DNA of 64,000 nucleotides from assembly GCA_052400625.1 (NCBI GenBank), contig JBQTGH010000001.1; one strand, given 5' to 3'. Both the position numbers and the translations under genes were made by a program. Positions 1-8,379 of the stretch are shown here, one piece after another. The notes below the pieces were generated by a model. That model did no database searches. It saw only the letters and a program-made list of their open reading frames with translations, and was not told the DNA's origin. The DNA is from Thermophagus sp052400625 (GTDB lineage Bacteria > Bacteroidota > Bacteroidia > Bacteroidales > Marinilabiliaceae). Every line of letters starts with the position of its first letter. The first letter of the stretch is position 1.

Positions 1-1425
1 TTTAAGACTCCATTTTAGCGTGCCTGAACTATTATAGATATTATATTCTGTTGTCTTTATTGTCTGTCTAACGGTTAACTTATCAATTGTTAGGTGATTT
101 TCAGAAGCATCTAATTTCCATCCTGAACCTGCAAAGCCAGAGACAAAGGTTCCATTGTTCTGTAAATCTGAACTAAATTTTACATCTAAAGAATCAGTAA
201 TTCTTACTGCTTCTTCTAAATTAACAGTATCTGTGGCATTAGTATTGTCCGTATCAATAAGAAAAGAAATATAAGGACTGTGATTACCTGTTTCTCCAAA
301 TTTAATGCTTGCTCCTGACGAATATTGGTTTCCTCTTTTCCAGTTAAGATTATCGTCTAAATAAATAGTCCTTGATATATAACTACTATAATAGGATACA
401 GGACCAGTACCAGTTCTTATACTTTGTATGTTTAAATCAAGATTATATTGTGGTGCCGCAATATTTAATTTTCCTTCAAATTTACCATTCCCTACAACGT
501 GTAGTTTTTCTTGAGGGGCAGTAGTGCCTATGCCTACGTTGCCATTTTTAATATAAACAGAATCTGTTTTGAACATCGAATTCGCAGCATCCCAATAGGC
601 AATACCATTGCTAACAGGGTTGTCTTCACGGGTAGCAATTTTATCCCCGTCTATCTTCCAACTGTTGTCAGTGTCGTAGTACAATTTTGAAAGCTCTGTG
701 CTATTGTCGTTGTTAAAGATTATCAACCCACTTGCTACCCTTGCAGAGTTTTGAACAGCATTTAACTGTAAATTTGCATCGTCCACCGTGATTGTATCGG
801 CCAGCCAATGGTTGACAATACCGTGAAGTGTTAAGTTGTTAGCCACAAAATCCAACGAACTGCTACCACCTTTAGGGTGATAGTCGTTGTCGTGATTGTG
901 GTCACTTCTAGCAACAGTAGTGGCTGAACCTGTGCCTGCAAAGTTTTTATTGAATGCGCTATTCTTTGTGAATTTTGGCTCAAACTGACTATTAGCCCAG
1001 CTCTGTGTTGCTACGTCTTCGCCGTCTTTTTGTAATAACCCTGTAAAGTTCCAGTTGCCTGTGGGGTTATAATTAGCAGACTCATCGAAACCTGTCCCCA
1101 CTGCCCCATCTACAGATAGAACACCGTTGTTAATTGTCAGACCGCTTCCTACCTTTATGCCACCTACTTTTGTAGGGGTAGCATAAGGCATTGAATCCCA
1201 TAATGAAGGGATGTTAATCTCACTGTCTGCATAGGCCATTACTTCGCCTGTTGAGGCAAAGTTTTTGTTTACCTTTAGAACGTTGTTTTCTGAATCGAAT
1301 TCAAAATAATTCTCAAGCCAGCTGCCTGATTGATTTACCTGCGCCCCACCTCCACTTATAATACTGCCCGATGTATCTCTTTTATTCCTTAATTTGTAAG
1401 GCGTTTTTATTTTCTTTATATTCAT
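1..1425 (-). CDS. Prophage tail fibre protein (partial, runs off window edge)
   Basis: An open frame of 475 codons runs leftward from ATG at 1425 to position 1 without a stop, so the C-terminus is outside the window. The N-terminus is basic, then comes a Gly/Ser-rich stretch and low-complexity beta-rich sequence. A motif reading NVGIGTTAPQEKLHV, near residue 315, is typical of long phage and bacterial fibre or adhesin proteins that often end in an intramolecular chaperone. It is the last gene of the leftward tail operon, so host-receptor binding is the likely role (inference). Its start codon lies inside a dispersed repeat (1425–1527) that also occurs outside the phage near 28.5 kb. Confidence 0.75.
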   Translation of the reverse strand, partial: MNIKKIKTPYKLRNKRDTSGSIISGGGAQVNQSGSWLENYFEFDSENNVLKVNKNFASTGEVMAYADSEINIPSLWDSMPYATPTKVGGIKVGSGLTINNGVLSVDGAVGTGFDESANYNPTGNWNFTGLLQKDGEDVATQSWANSQFEPKFTKNSAFNKNFAGTGSATTVARSDHNHDNDYHPKGGSSSLDFVANNLTLHGIVNHWLADTITVDDANLQLNAVQNSARVASGLIIFNNDNSTELSKLYYDTDNSWKIDGDKIATREDNPVSNGIAYWDAANSMFKTDSVYIKNGNVGIGTTAPQEKLHVVGNGKFEGKLNIAAPQYNLDLNIQSIRTGTGPVSYYSSYISRTIYLDDNLNWKRGNQYSSGASIKFGETGNHSPYISFLIDTDNTNATDTVNLEEAVRITDSLDVKFSSDLQNNGTFVSGFAGSGWKLDASENHLTIDKLTVRQTIKTTEYNIYNSSGTLKWSLK

Positions 1426-1527
1426 CCGTATAAATTTTAACTAAGTTATTGGCTGGATGGAACTCGCATGGCTTTGTCAAATTTATACATGTACTTTTGT
1501 GGCAAAAAGTCGCCATGCTCGTTTCAT
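1425..1527 (-). repeat. Dispersed ~105-bp repeat at the tail-fibre start
   Basis: Read leftward, this segment begins at the ATG overlapping the stop of the tail-tip gene (TAATG) and ends at the tail-fibre ATG. It matches 28,503–28,609 on the plus strand over its whole length, with about ten differences by eye. Shared landmarks are GAGCATGGCGACTTT, CACAAAAGTACATGTATAAA, CCAATAACTTAG and TTTATACGGATGAA. The phage copy also opens a 14-codon frame (MKRAWRLFATKVHV) after a good GGAGGTG ribosome-binding site. Whether that peptide is made is unknown. Confidence 0.8.
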
Positions 1528-3725
1528 TATTTCACCTCCTCTAATACTACGTCAATAATTCTCATCCTGGCATCGTAAGTTTCAGAGACAATCACAAATT
1601 TTTTATTATTCCACAATGTATCATTTTGCATCGTCAATAATGAATATACCGGTAAATTATCTTCATACAACGATAGCGACAAAACAATCTGATTGTCCTG
1701 GTACTGTCTTATTATTTTATCGCCTCGAAGGTCTTCGAAATTATCCTTTGTTATCCCGTTTGCCGATACCTGAATTATATAATCGTTATCAAGTGTTATA
1801 CCCCCCAAATCGGTTATATATTGGTCATCGGCCGTGTAGTGATACAATTCATCTTCTTGTTTCTCTGTTTTAAATTTTTCGCTTAAATAGTATTGTAACT
1901 CTTCGTCATTAAGACTAATAGCCTCACCTGTATTTTTATCAATTAATTCTGTCTCTATGTCTTTAATACCCAAAAGGGGCAGCGTTTCTTTTAAGTCGCC
2001 ATGCTCTTCTCCATTATCGAATCGGAAAAATTCATTATAAAATACAACTTCAAGCTGATGTAAATCCCCGAATTCGGCAGGGATATCAATATTAACATCT
2101 ACATTTTTATTGAATACACGCTCAAAAAACCCTGCTTCATTAATTTCATCAATAAGGTAATAAGTTTTGTGTTCTCCCGGGGTTAATTTATATATAAGTT
2201 CGTCAGACTTAGCGGCCCCGTTATTGGTAAGTGAGTAAGCTATATTCCCGTTTTTATCTTTTAAATAAATCCCTATCGTATGTTTAAACACGTAGTATTC
2301 ATCAGAGGGGTAATAATCTCTATAATACCACAACACGTTATCGTCACTTACTACTTGCCCAAATGACAAAAGAAATGCTTTAAATTTTAGTCTTATTATT
2401 GTTTTTGTGGAAGGGAAAATAAACGGCGTATTTTTCGAATATCGAAAAGCCTCTTTAAGTATATTGTATGCCGAAGGTAAATCAGGGTTAGCCCATGATT
2501 CAGGATATTGATAATCGCCAAAATTCTTGTATGGATTAGAAATAAAAATGTAATTATTAAAATTAACATCGTCCTCATCAAAATCGATATCAACATTATC
2601 TACATACTTAACAGGCTTACACCCACCTGCAAAGGCTGTTACATTAAAAAAGTCATGGAAAACAGCCATGTGGGGGTATGTTAACTCCTCTTCATTTATT
2701 GTATAATTCTTAAAACCGTCTAATTTATTTACCCAGTATTCAGCCAAAAAAGAATCCTGCCCATAATTATCAGCCGCGGTTCTTATAACATTTTCGTATA
2801 TATCCCCTTCAAAATTATCTTCATCATCAAAATCAACCTCTTCGATAATATCTTTAATATATCTGTTCTTTGTTAACTTATATAAGTTAAAACCTGCTTC
2901 GACAGTAAATTCGCCTGCAGCTTGCGACAATTCAGACAAATCTTTTACAACATTCATTTGCGCCGTTGTAAATGTCCCGCTGCTCCCAAGCGTTTTTGTA
3001 TGCACCGTTATTGTACCATTTTTAAGGTATTCAGTATCCACTATCCACACATCTTCACCCTCTATAAATAATGTTAACCCGAGAGGTGTAAGTATGCTTT
3101 CAAGTACATCCCGACAGCTCATTACTATTCCATCTTCATCAATATAATTGTCCTGATTAACAATTAAATGTTGTAATATAATTTCGCCCGAAGGGACGTC
3201 ATAACCGTTAACAGCGATATCAGCGGCATACTTAATATGGCTAAGCGGCAACCCAAGTTTTTCGATAATTCGTTCTATAACTGTAAGCATATCGGCGCTA
3301 CCCGAATATGTTTCCCCGTTTTCATCAACATATCTGTCACGTTCAAGGACGTTAATCCCATTATTTGCAAACAAAGAAACATCATAATACTTATCGTCGC
3401 TGAAAGACTCCTGGTAGGTTTCTGCATCCAGGTATCCCAGAAAAAACGGTGAGCCATTTTTCAGCACTTCCACCATGCACTGTTTATAATCTGCTGTATA
3501 TAAATCAAGGAATTGCCTGTCTTGCTCGGCAAACAAAACAATTTCAGCAGACATTCCTTTTGTGGCAGCAAATTTGTCATCACGATGATAGGTTCGTTTA
3601 AAAGGATTTGCTCCCGGCGTTACTTCAATTGTTTCACCGGTATAATCACGCCAATAAAGCGTTATTTTAAACAGGTTTTCTTTTATGTCCCTGAACTCTG
3701 TTATGTATTTAGCACCGTAGGCCAT
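1527..3725 (-). CDS. Phage tail-tip / distal tail protein
   Basis: This 732-residue protein follows the tape-measure gene directly, sharing the A of its start codon with it. That is the usual place for a tail-tip or baseplate-hub protein. The N-terminal part (residues 1–130) looks like the beta-rich domain of distal tail proteins; the rest is acidic and aromatic-rich and I recognise no enzymatic motif. Similar large proteins sit here in Mu-like siphoviruses of Bacteroidota. The assignment rests mainly on position and size. Confidence 0.65.
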   Translation of the reverse strand: MAYGAKYITEFRDIKENLFKITLYWRDYTGETIEVTPGANPFKRTYHRDDKFAATKGMSAEIVLFAEQDRQFLDLYTADYKQCMVEVLKNGSPFFLGYLDAETYQESFSDDKYYDVSLFANNGINVLERDRYVDENGETYSGSADMLTVIERIIEKLGLPLSHIKYAADIAVNGYDVPSGEIILQHLIVNQDNYIDEDGIVMSCRDVLESILTPLGLTLFIEGEDVWIVDTEYLKNGTITVHTKTLGSSGTFTTAQMNVVKDLSELSQAAGEFTVEAGFNLYKLTKNRYIKDIIEEVDFDDEDNFEGDIYENVIRTAADNYGQDSFLAEYWVNKLDGFKNYTINEEELTYPHMAVFHDFFNVTAFAGGCKPVKYVDNVDIDFDEDDVNFNNYIFISNPYKNFGDYQYPESWANPDLPSAYNILKEAFRYSKNTPFIFPSTKTIIRLKFKAFLLSFGQVVSDDNVLWYYRDYYPSDEYYVFKHTIGIYLKDKNGNIAYSLTNNGAAKSDELIYKLTPGEHKTYYLIDEINEAGFFERVFNKNVDVNIDIPAEFGDLHQLEVVFYNEFFRFDNGEEHGDLKETLPLLGIKDIETELIDKNTGEAISLNDEELQYYLSEKFKTEKQEDELYHYTADDQYITDLGGITLDNDYIIQVSANGITKDNFEDLRGDKIIRQYQDNQIVLSLSLYEDNLPVYSLLTMQNDTLWNNKKFVIVSETYDARMRIIDVVLEEVK

Positions 3726-5914
3726 TATCTTCCTCTGTTTTCTCGTGTTTTATTAAATTGTAAAGCTCCTTCCAATTCGCCTCTTTTCGCTTTTATGTAT
3801 ACAACAGAAGGCACATTAATACTATTGCTTTGTATCATCCCTCTTAACTTATCAAGAGGGGCTATAACTTCCGGATTACTTTTTGCCCCGGGGTATTCAC
3901 CCATCAAACCTACTGTTGGCCCATAAACAAGTCCACCGTCCGCAAATGCCGGAATAAGAGAGTTAAAAGCCGTGGACGCCATGGCGGCAGCTGTGGGAGC
4001 AGCAAGGATATTTAACGGGAACGGTGCCGATGCCATGGCAGCAGATACCGCAGCTGCAACACCTTTAGCTATGTACCCACTTATTACTGAGCGAACTGTA
4101 TTAAGAATATTTGCACCCATCTCTGCGAAGCTATCTGCACCATTTTCAGCTGTTGCCATCAGTGAGTCTCTTAAATCCTCACTGAAAGATTGCATCAATT
4201 TCATGCGTTCAATATTCCTTCCCTGGCTTTCTTCAAGTTCTTTTTGCATCTCAATAAGATGCTGTATGGCTTCACCTTCGGCAGAATATCCTTCATCAAT
4301 AAGTGTTTTAATGCTATCGGCAAGTATATTCTGTTTGTCAGTATAAAGAGTTAACTCATCGCCGTACAGTTTTGCATATTCTGAAGCTTTTGAAAACTCG
4401 CTGTTAATCTCTGCGAGCATTGCACTCAATCTGTTCTTATTACCAAGCGCTGTATTGGGGTCAAAAAGGTTTTCACTAATATCCGGCAAATCTGCCTCGC
4501 CGGAATATTTAAGTTTTGAAATATCCAATTCCTTAAGCTCTGCCGGCTTCTTTGTTAACTGTCCGGTAATAGCCTCAGCAATCACCTCTCCGGCTTCGAT
4601 ACCGGATTCTCTTGCATTGTCAAGGCTAACATATTCAATTTTTTCTCTTTTAACAGTATTTTCAACTGCCTCAAGAAAGTTCTCGGCCACACCATTCGCA
4701 TAATCTTTCCCAAGTTGTATTGTATCCTCAAACCCTTTTTTAAGGGTTTCTTTAAGGCTTGCAAAATCGAGTTTAAAGAGGTCTGCAAGGGCATTTCCGG
4801 TTGTTTTAATTACATTCCAAATGTGATTAAATACAGTTTTAACAGTCAGCCATAAATTATCAAAAGTCATCCCCACATATTCCACTGCAGTTCTGAAAAC
4901 AACGCTCTCATTATAGAGGTCAATAAACCAGTTAACCAGGTCGACACCTGCCTTTACCGAGTCGTTAATAAATTCCAGGATAGCTGCTTTGGCATTTCCT
5001 GCTGCGGCATTCATGCCTCCAAAAATTGCTGCGGCCGTGGCATTAAGCTCTGTTTGTGCTGCGATTAAACGTTCATTAGCTTTTGCCTGTTCGGACGCAT
5101 TCTTAGTAAGATTATCAAGATTAGTATCAACATCTTTCAACGTTCTGATAAAGTCGAGTCCTGCATCTTCGCCGGCAGCGCCAAAAATGTCGGCAATAGC
5201 TGTTCCCACCTTAGCAGACGTTGAAGGCAGCTCATCAAGCCTTGCGCTAATAAGCTTTATTGCGTCGCTAACCTTTAAAGAGCCATCTGCCAAACCTTCT
5301 TCAATTTCTCGAGAGCTTAACCCTATGCCTTCAATAGCTGCCCTGGTCGCAGCAGTCATCTCCCTTAACCTCAGGGTTGCTTCTTTTATGGTATCAGATC
5401 CTTTGTCAGAGAATATCCCCATCTTCTCCGACTGACTCATGATGGCAATCATCTCAGAAGCATCATATCCGGCAGCTTTAAACTGTGCTGAATACTCTTT
5501 AATTTGTTCGAGTAATTCTCCTGAAGCATCAGCCCCGGCAACAAATCCTTTCCTTATCAAGGCCAATGCCTCGCTATTTGTCTTACCAAATTGTTTTGCC
5601 AGGGCATTTCCTGTTAATAGTACTTCTTCATAATCTTTCTTATAAACATCCGCAATGGCTTTAATTTCGCCAGTAACAGAGTTAAGCACTCCCCCCGAAA
5701 GTCCGGTTAATTTCGCCACAGAAGTACGTATATTATCAATTTCTTTAGCATAATTATATGCCTCTAAAGCCGCATCTTTAATTTTATCTGCAGCGAACAA
5801 CCCTGCTGCGGCAGCGCCGGCGGTTTTAAGTAATCCCTTTAAATTTCCTGCACTCTTTTCAAATTTGCTGGTATCGGCTTTTAACCCGATTATGTATGTG
5901 TATTTTTTAGCCAT
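3725..5914 (-). CDS. Phage tail tape measure protein
   Basis: The 729-residue protein starts with a short basic segment and an Ala/Gly-rich hydrophobic stretch, then long helical and coiled-coil sequence with many Ala, Lys and Glu. A phage-minor-tail-like region (residues ~60–260) contains repeated AADIFGAAGEDA-type sequence. Hydrophobic segments lie around residues 330–370 and 610–680. Tape measure proteins set tail length and help DNA exit. At about 730 residues the predicted tail is short. It overlaps the preceding chaperone frame by 8 bp. Confidence 0.85.
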   Translation of the reverse strand: MAKKYTYIIGLKADTSKFEKSAGNLKGLLKTAGAAAAGLFAADKIKDAALEAYNYAKEIDNIRTSVAKLTGLSGGVLNSVTGEIKAIADVYKKDYEEVLLTGNALAKQFGKTNSEALALIRKGFVAGADASGELLEQIKEYSAQFKAAGYDASEMIAIMSQSEKMGIFSDKGSDTIKEATLRLREMTAATRAAIEGIGLSSREIEEGLADGSLKVSDAIKLISARLDELPSTSAKVGTAIADIFGAAGEDAGLDFIRTLKDVDTNLDNLTKNASEQAKANERLIAAQTELNATAAAIFGGMNAAAGNAKAAILEFINDSVKAGVDLVNWFIDLYNESVVFRTAVEYVGMTFDNLWLTVKTVFNHIWNVIKTTGNALADLFKLDFASLKETLKKGFEDTIQLGKDYANGVAENFLEAVENTVKREKIEYVSLDNARESGIEAGEVIAEAITGQLTKKPAELKELDISKLKYSGEADLPDISENLFDPNTALGNKNRLSAMLAEINSEFSKASEYAKLYGDELTLYTDKQNILADSIKTLIDEGYSAEGEAIQHLIEMQKELEESQGRNIERMKLMQSFSEDLRDSLMATAENGADSFAEMGANILNTVRSVISGYIAKGVAAAVSAAMASAPFPLNILAAPTAAAMASTAFNSLIPAFADGGLVYGPTVGLMGEYPGAKSNPEVIAPLDKLRGMIQSNSINVPSVVYIKAKRGELEGALQFNKTRENRGR

Positions 5915-6260
5915 TCCACTTTTTCTTTAACATCTCAAATCGTTCCTGAGTACTCATAGGGGCATCATGTGGTGTTTTTATTTCCCTTTCCCAAGGGAAT
6001 CGGTTAATATCATAAGGTGTTATTTGTTTCTTTTGCGGCGGGCATATGGTCCAAAACACCTGCATTCTGGTTCGTTCCCATGCCAGGCGCTCTTCGTGTT
6101 CTTTATTTTTTACCCACAGCTGCCATGCCTCTGCAAACTCAAATGGGGTCATGTTTAGAAAAGTATCCAAACCCAACCCCATTTGTCCAATTGCTATTCC
6201 GGTTAATTGTTCTGCAGTCAGGTCATCACTCTTTTTTTTTATCCGGGTTATCCCCGGCAT
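5907..6260 (-). CDS. Tail assembly chaperone, downstream frame (gpT-like extension)
   Basis: This 117-codon frame overlaps the end of the upstream chaperone frame by 35 bp and precedes the tape measure gene, as the T frame does in lambda G/GT and Mu 41/42 pairs. An ATG at 6260 is available. However, the overlap carries a run of nine A (minus strand, 6240 to 6232) on which a +1 or -2 slip would join the two frames into one protein. The sequence is rich in Trp and Glu (for example FEFAEAWQLW). I infer it is made mainly as the C-terminal extension of the frameshift product. Confidence 0.7.
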   Translation of the reverse strand: MPGITRIKKKSDDLTAEQLTGIAIGQMGLGLDTFLNMTPFEFAEAWQLWVKNKEHEERLAWERTRMQVFWTICPPQKKQITPYDINRFPWEREIKTPHDAPMSTQERFEMLKKKWNG

Positions 6261-6519
6261 CGTCGTTGAGCTCAGCGAGTTTTTCGAGCGCGTTAGGTTC
6301 TACATTGTCAACGAACGTTTCAAAGTCCATATCGAACTCAATTTTCTCACGAATACAAGCACCCTTAACAAGACAGTAGAGAGCGTACAACACGGCCTCT
6401 ATGGCGCCGTTTTTGATGTCTTTTTGCTTAAAGGCGCTGCGTTCAAGGTCAACCTGTGCCCGCATGGTTTTATAAAGGGGATAAGTTTTATCCCCAATTT
6501 TTATTGAAGTTTGCTTCAT
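6226..6519 (-). CDS. Tail assembly chaperone, upstream frame (gpG-like)
   Basis: A 97-residue, mostly helical acidic protein lies between the tail tube and tape measure genes. Its ATG overlaps the tail tube stop by 4 bp. Its last codons are encoded by GAT AAA AAA AAA GAG TGA, so a nine-A slippery run lies immediately before the stop. A 5-bp inverted repeat (CCGGG/CCCGG, 6243–6257) sits two bases upstream of that run. Size, position and frameshift site all fit the conserved gpG role, in which the chaperone holds the tape measure during tail assembly. Confidence 0.75.
   Translation of the reverse strand: MKQTSIKIGDKTYPLYKTMRAQVDLERSAFKQKDIKNGAIEAVLYALYCLVKGACIREKIEFDMDFETFVDNVEPNALEKLAELNDDAGDNPDKKKE
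6232..6257 (-). promoter_or_regulatory. Predicted +1/-2 frameshift site between tail chaperone frames
   Basis: On the minus strand A9 (6240 to 6232) is followed by GAG TGA in the upstream frame. The downstream frame reads AAA AAA AAG AGT, which is +1 or -2 relative to it. A CCGGG-GATAA-CCCGG hairpin ends two bases before the run. Frameshifting here is conserved in long-tailed phages; most use -1, and as I recall Mu uses -2. Confidence 0.6.
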
Positions 6520-6986
6520 GATCCACTCACAGTTTTAATTTCTGTTTTTCCGTTAATTGATATGGTACAGGAATAGGTGGCAATTCCATCATGAGCATTT
6601 TCATTGCTCAATTCAGTTATATAACCATAACCTTCCTCATACTTATCGCCGGCTTGTTCCGTACGCTCGAAATAATCCGGATCATCAGACGGCCGACCCG
6701 ACAGTTTTATGTGTACCAACTGATTGGCATCAAAAATCTGCTTCAAATCAAAGTAGTCATACCCGTCATAAGTACGAAGTCCTTGTATCGAAACCGTTGA
6801 TACGTTATGTTTCCCCGGCTTCAAATTAGGATGCCTGCCTGTGTCTTTTGAAGAAACTTCCTGCGCCGACATTCCATGTGTAACAGAATGCGTCGTTGCG
6901 TGGGCAACAGGCGTCCATACGGGTGTGCTTTCATCGCCAGTGTTAATATAAAGAAGCACGTCGCCTCCATGTACTACTTCACTCAT
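6516..6986 (-). CDS. Major tail tube protein
   Basis: A 156-residue beta-rich protein with the look of the TP901-1-like major tail protein family. It has an N-terminal arm, a segment on modified or duplicated tail antigen (HSVTHGMSAQEVSSKDTGRHP) and a C-terminal strand set ending TYSCTISINGKTE. It lies just before the tail assembly chaperones, the standard tail order. The absence of a sheath gene nearby supports a non-contractile tail. Confidence 0.75.
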   Translation of the reverse strand: MSEVVHGGDVLLYINTGDESTPVWTPVAHATTHSVTHGMSAQEVSSKDTGRHPNLKPGKHNVSTVSIQGLRTYDGYDYFDLKQIFDANQLVHIKLSGRPSDDPDYFERTEQAGDKYEEGYGYITELSNENAHDGIATYSCTISINGKTEIKTVSGS

Positions 6987-6988
6987 AA

Positions 6989-7240
6989 TTAATCCTCCTT
7001 ATTTTTATTAAAGAACCACCAGCCTTTATTTGGTTCCTGTTCTTCCTGTTCTTGCTTATTAATATTATTCCAATTTCCTTCGTTATTACGGCCCTTGATT
7101 TTTTGTTTCCCTATTTCCATCACCGTTTCGGGCTTATCTAATACCTTTGCGTAGAACCAAGCCCCGGCCGGAAAGCCTATAATAATTCCTATTAAAAAGG
7201 CCGCAACAAAACGCCATGGCTTAAGTATCTTCATCATCAT
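6989..7240 (-). CDS. Small membrane-anchored lysis-cassette protein (spanin-like)
   Basis: I take the start at the ATG ATG ATG cluster (7240–7234), which overlaps the end of the endolysin gene, rather than a longer form that would overlap it by 80 bp. The product has one N-terminal membrane segment (FVAAFLIGIIIGFPAGAWFY) followed by a hydrophilic tail rich in Glu, Gln and Asn. That topology and the place just after the endolysin resemble inner-membrane spanin subunits, but there is no clear homology. Confidence 0.5.
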   Translation of the reverse strand: MMMKILKPWRFVAAFLIGIIIGFPAGAWFYAKVLDKPETVMEIGKQKIKGRNNEGNWNNINKQEQEEQEPNKGWWFFNKNKED

Positions 7241-7754
7241 CAATCCAGTTTGAAAATTTATAAACCTGTCTTGTGAGCCTTCGTTTCCGGTAAACTCCAT
7301 CTCCTTCCCGGCTGCCCGCTTCGTTGGTATTGCCTTCGACAGTAATTATTGTGGTGCCATTATATTTATCTACAAACCCGACGTGAGCTATTCGGCCTTT
7401 ATTTTTAAAGTATATACCAAATAGATCGCCCGGCAGAGGATCCTTATTCTTTATATTATAAGTTTTATCGCGTGGGAACCATGCAGGCGACCATGCCGGG
7501 GAAGCAGGTCCCTCAATACCGTTTTGCACAAAAACCCAATTAACGAAAGCAGCACACCAGGCATATCCTTTTGTAAAGCCTGCTGAGGCCAGATATTGTT
7601 CTACTTCCAAACCGTCATTTTGCCCGGTTGCTTCTCTTACTCCAATTTGAGAAGTGTAAGTTTGCACAACCTGATCTCTCACAGGTTGTGCATCCATAAA
7701 GACGAGCGGGACGGCTACAATCAAAATCAATAATATCATTAGAATTCTTTTCAT
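7221..7754 (-). CDS. CHAP-type endolysin with N-terminal signal anchor
   Basis: A 177-residue protein with a hydrophobic N-terminus (residues 3–20, signal peptide or signal-arrest-release anchor) and a CHAP/NlpC-like amidase-peptidase domain. The probable catalytic Cys is in AWCAAF (C67), the His in IAHVGFV (H124), and a polar third residue is in VEGNTN (about E140/N142). It should cut peptidoglycan during lysis. The neighbours are two holin-like proteins upstream and a spanin-like protein downstream, so the four form a lysis cassette inside the structural operon. Confidence 0.75.
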   Translation of the reverse strand: MKRILMILLILIVAVPLVFMDAQPVRDQVVQTYTSQIGVREATGQNDGLEVEQYLASAGFTKGYAWCAAFVNWVFVQNGIEGPASPAWSPAWFPRDKTYNIKNKDPLPGDLFGIYFKNKGRIAHVGFVDKYNGTTIITVEGNTNEAGSREGDGVYRKRRLTRQVYKFSNWIDDDEDT

Positions 7755-7775
7755 TTCAACGTCTTTTAAAAATTA

Positions 7776-8159
7776 TTACAATACACTTGTAAAAATTATT
7801 ACAGCACCCAAAAAGTACACTGCAAACAGTGCAAGTGAGTACCATAACCTGAATGTGTTGTTTGTGTGAACAGAGAATAATTGCCCCAGATAATTATCAA
7901 CAAAACGCCCTATTTCCGGGAATATAATTCTTAAGGCTACCCAGCTAAAAGCCGTGGCGGCATAATAAATTACCAGTCCGAACAACAGAGCCTGAAACAA
8001 GCCTGCATCATCGACGCCGGCTGTTGGGTCAATCATGCGCAATACCGGTCCGGAAAGTGCCCAGGCGACCAAAGCCGCCAGAAAAGGCACATATTCATTC
8101 CATCTCTTCCGGATCACACTCCAACTTCTTTTCAGTATGTTTACGATGCTCTCTCTCAT
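7776..8159 (-). CDS. Holin-like integral membrane protein
   Basis: A 127-residue protein with a basic N-terminus and about three membrane segments (around residues 24–42, 54–78 and 105–125). It sits directly before the endolysin and overlaps the preceding membrane protein by 65 bp in another frame. Its role as a holin is inferred from topology and position only. Confidence 0.5.
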   Translation of the reverse strand: MRESIVNILKRSWSVIRKRWNEYVPFLAALVAWALSGPVLRMIDPTAGVDDAGLFQALLFGLVIYYAATAFSWVALRIIFPEIGRFVDNYLGQLFSVHTNNTFRLWYSLALFAVYFLGAVIIFTSVL

Positions 8160-8340
8160 GTCTTATCTTTTGTTTTATTGTATACCAGGCTGCTATAATG
8201 GTGAAAATAAAGGCCACATTTTGCAGAAACCACGTCACCATATCCGGAATATCAGATGGGACAATATCAAGAAACACCCCGAAACAAAAACTGAATATTC
8301 CGCCAAACAGCCTGCCGTGTTCTTGTAACATAGTTTTCAT
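8095..8340 (-). CDS. Small membrane protein, candidate holin or antiholin
   Basis: An 81-residue protein with two membrane segments (about residues 10–28 and 33–52) and a highly charged C-terminal tail with a His/Lys/Glu-rich stretch. It is the first gene after the hairpin that follows the capsid gene. Two membrane segments with a charged tail fit a class II holin, but no family is recognised. Confidence 0.5.
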   Translation of the reverse strand: MKTMLQEHGRLFGGIFSFCFGVFLDIVPSDIPDMVTWFLQNVAFIFTIIAAWYTIKQKIRHEREHRKHTEKKLECDPEEME

Positions 8341-8344
8341 AGCT

Positions 8345-8374
8345 TAAAAGCGGTCCGGGGACTCCCGAACCGCT
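8345..8374 (-). terminator. Terminator/attenuator between capsid and lysis genes
   Basis: The inverted repeat AGCGGT-c-CGGG / CCCG-a-ACCGCT (8349–8374) forms a 10-bp stem with a single mismatch and a 4-nt loop. On the minus strand it is followed by TTTT. It lies 6 bp after the capsid gene, so it may limit read-through from the highly expressed capsid gene into the lysis genes. Confidence 0.65.
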
Positions 8375-8379
8375 GCGGG

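Noticed and set aside
1..1425. Diversity-generating retroelement acting on the tail fibre
   Set aside because: No reverse transcriptase, template repeat or variable repeat is visible here; the fibre's C-terminus is outside the window so it cannot be excluded beyond it.
3972..5633. Plus-strand frames opposite the tape measure gene
   Set aside because: They mirror the Ala-rich codon use of the tape measure gene and have no homology.
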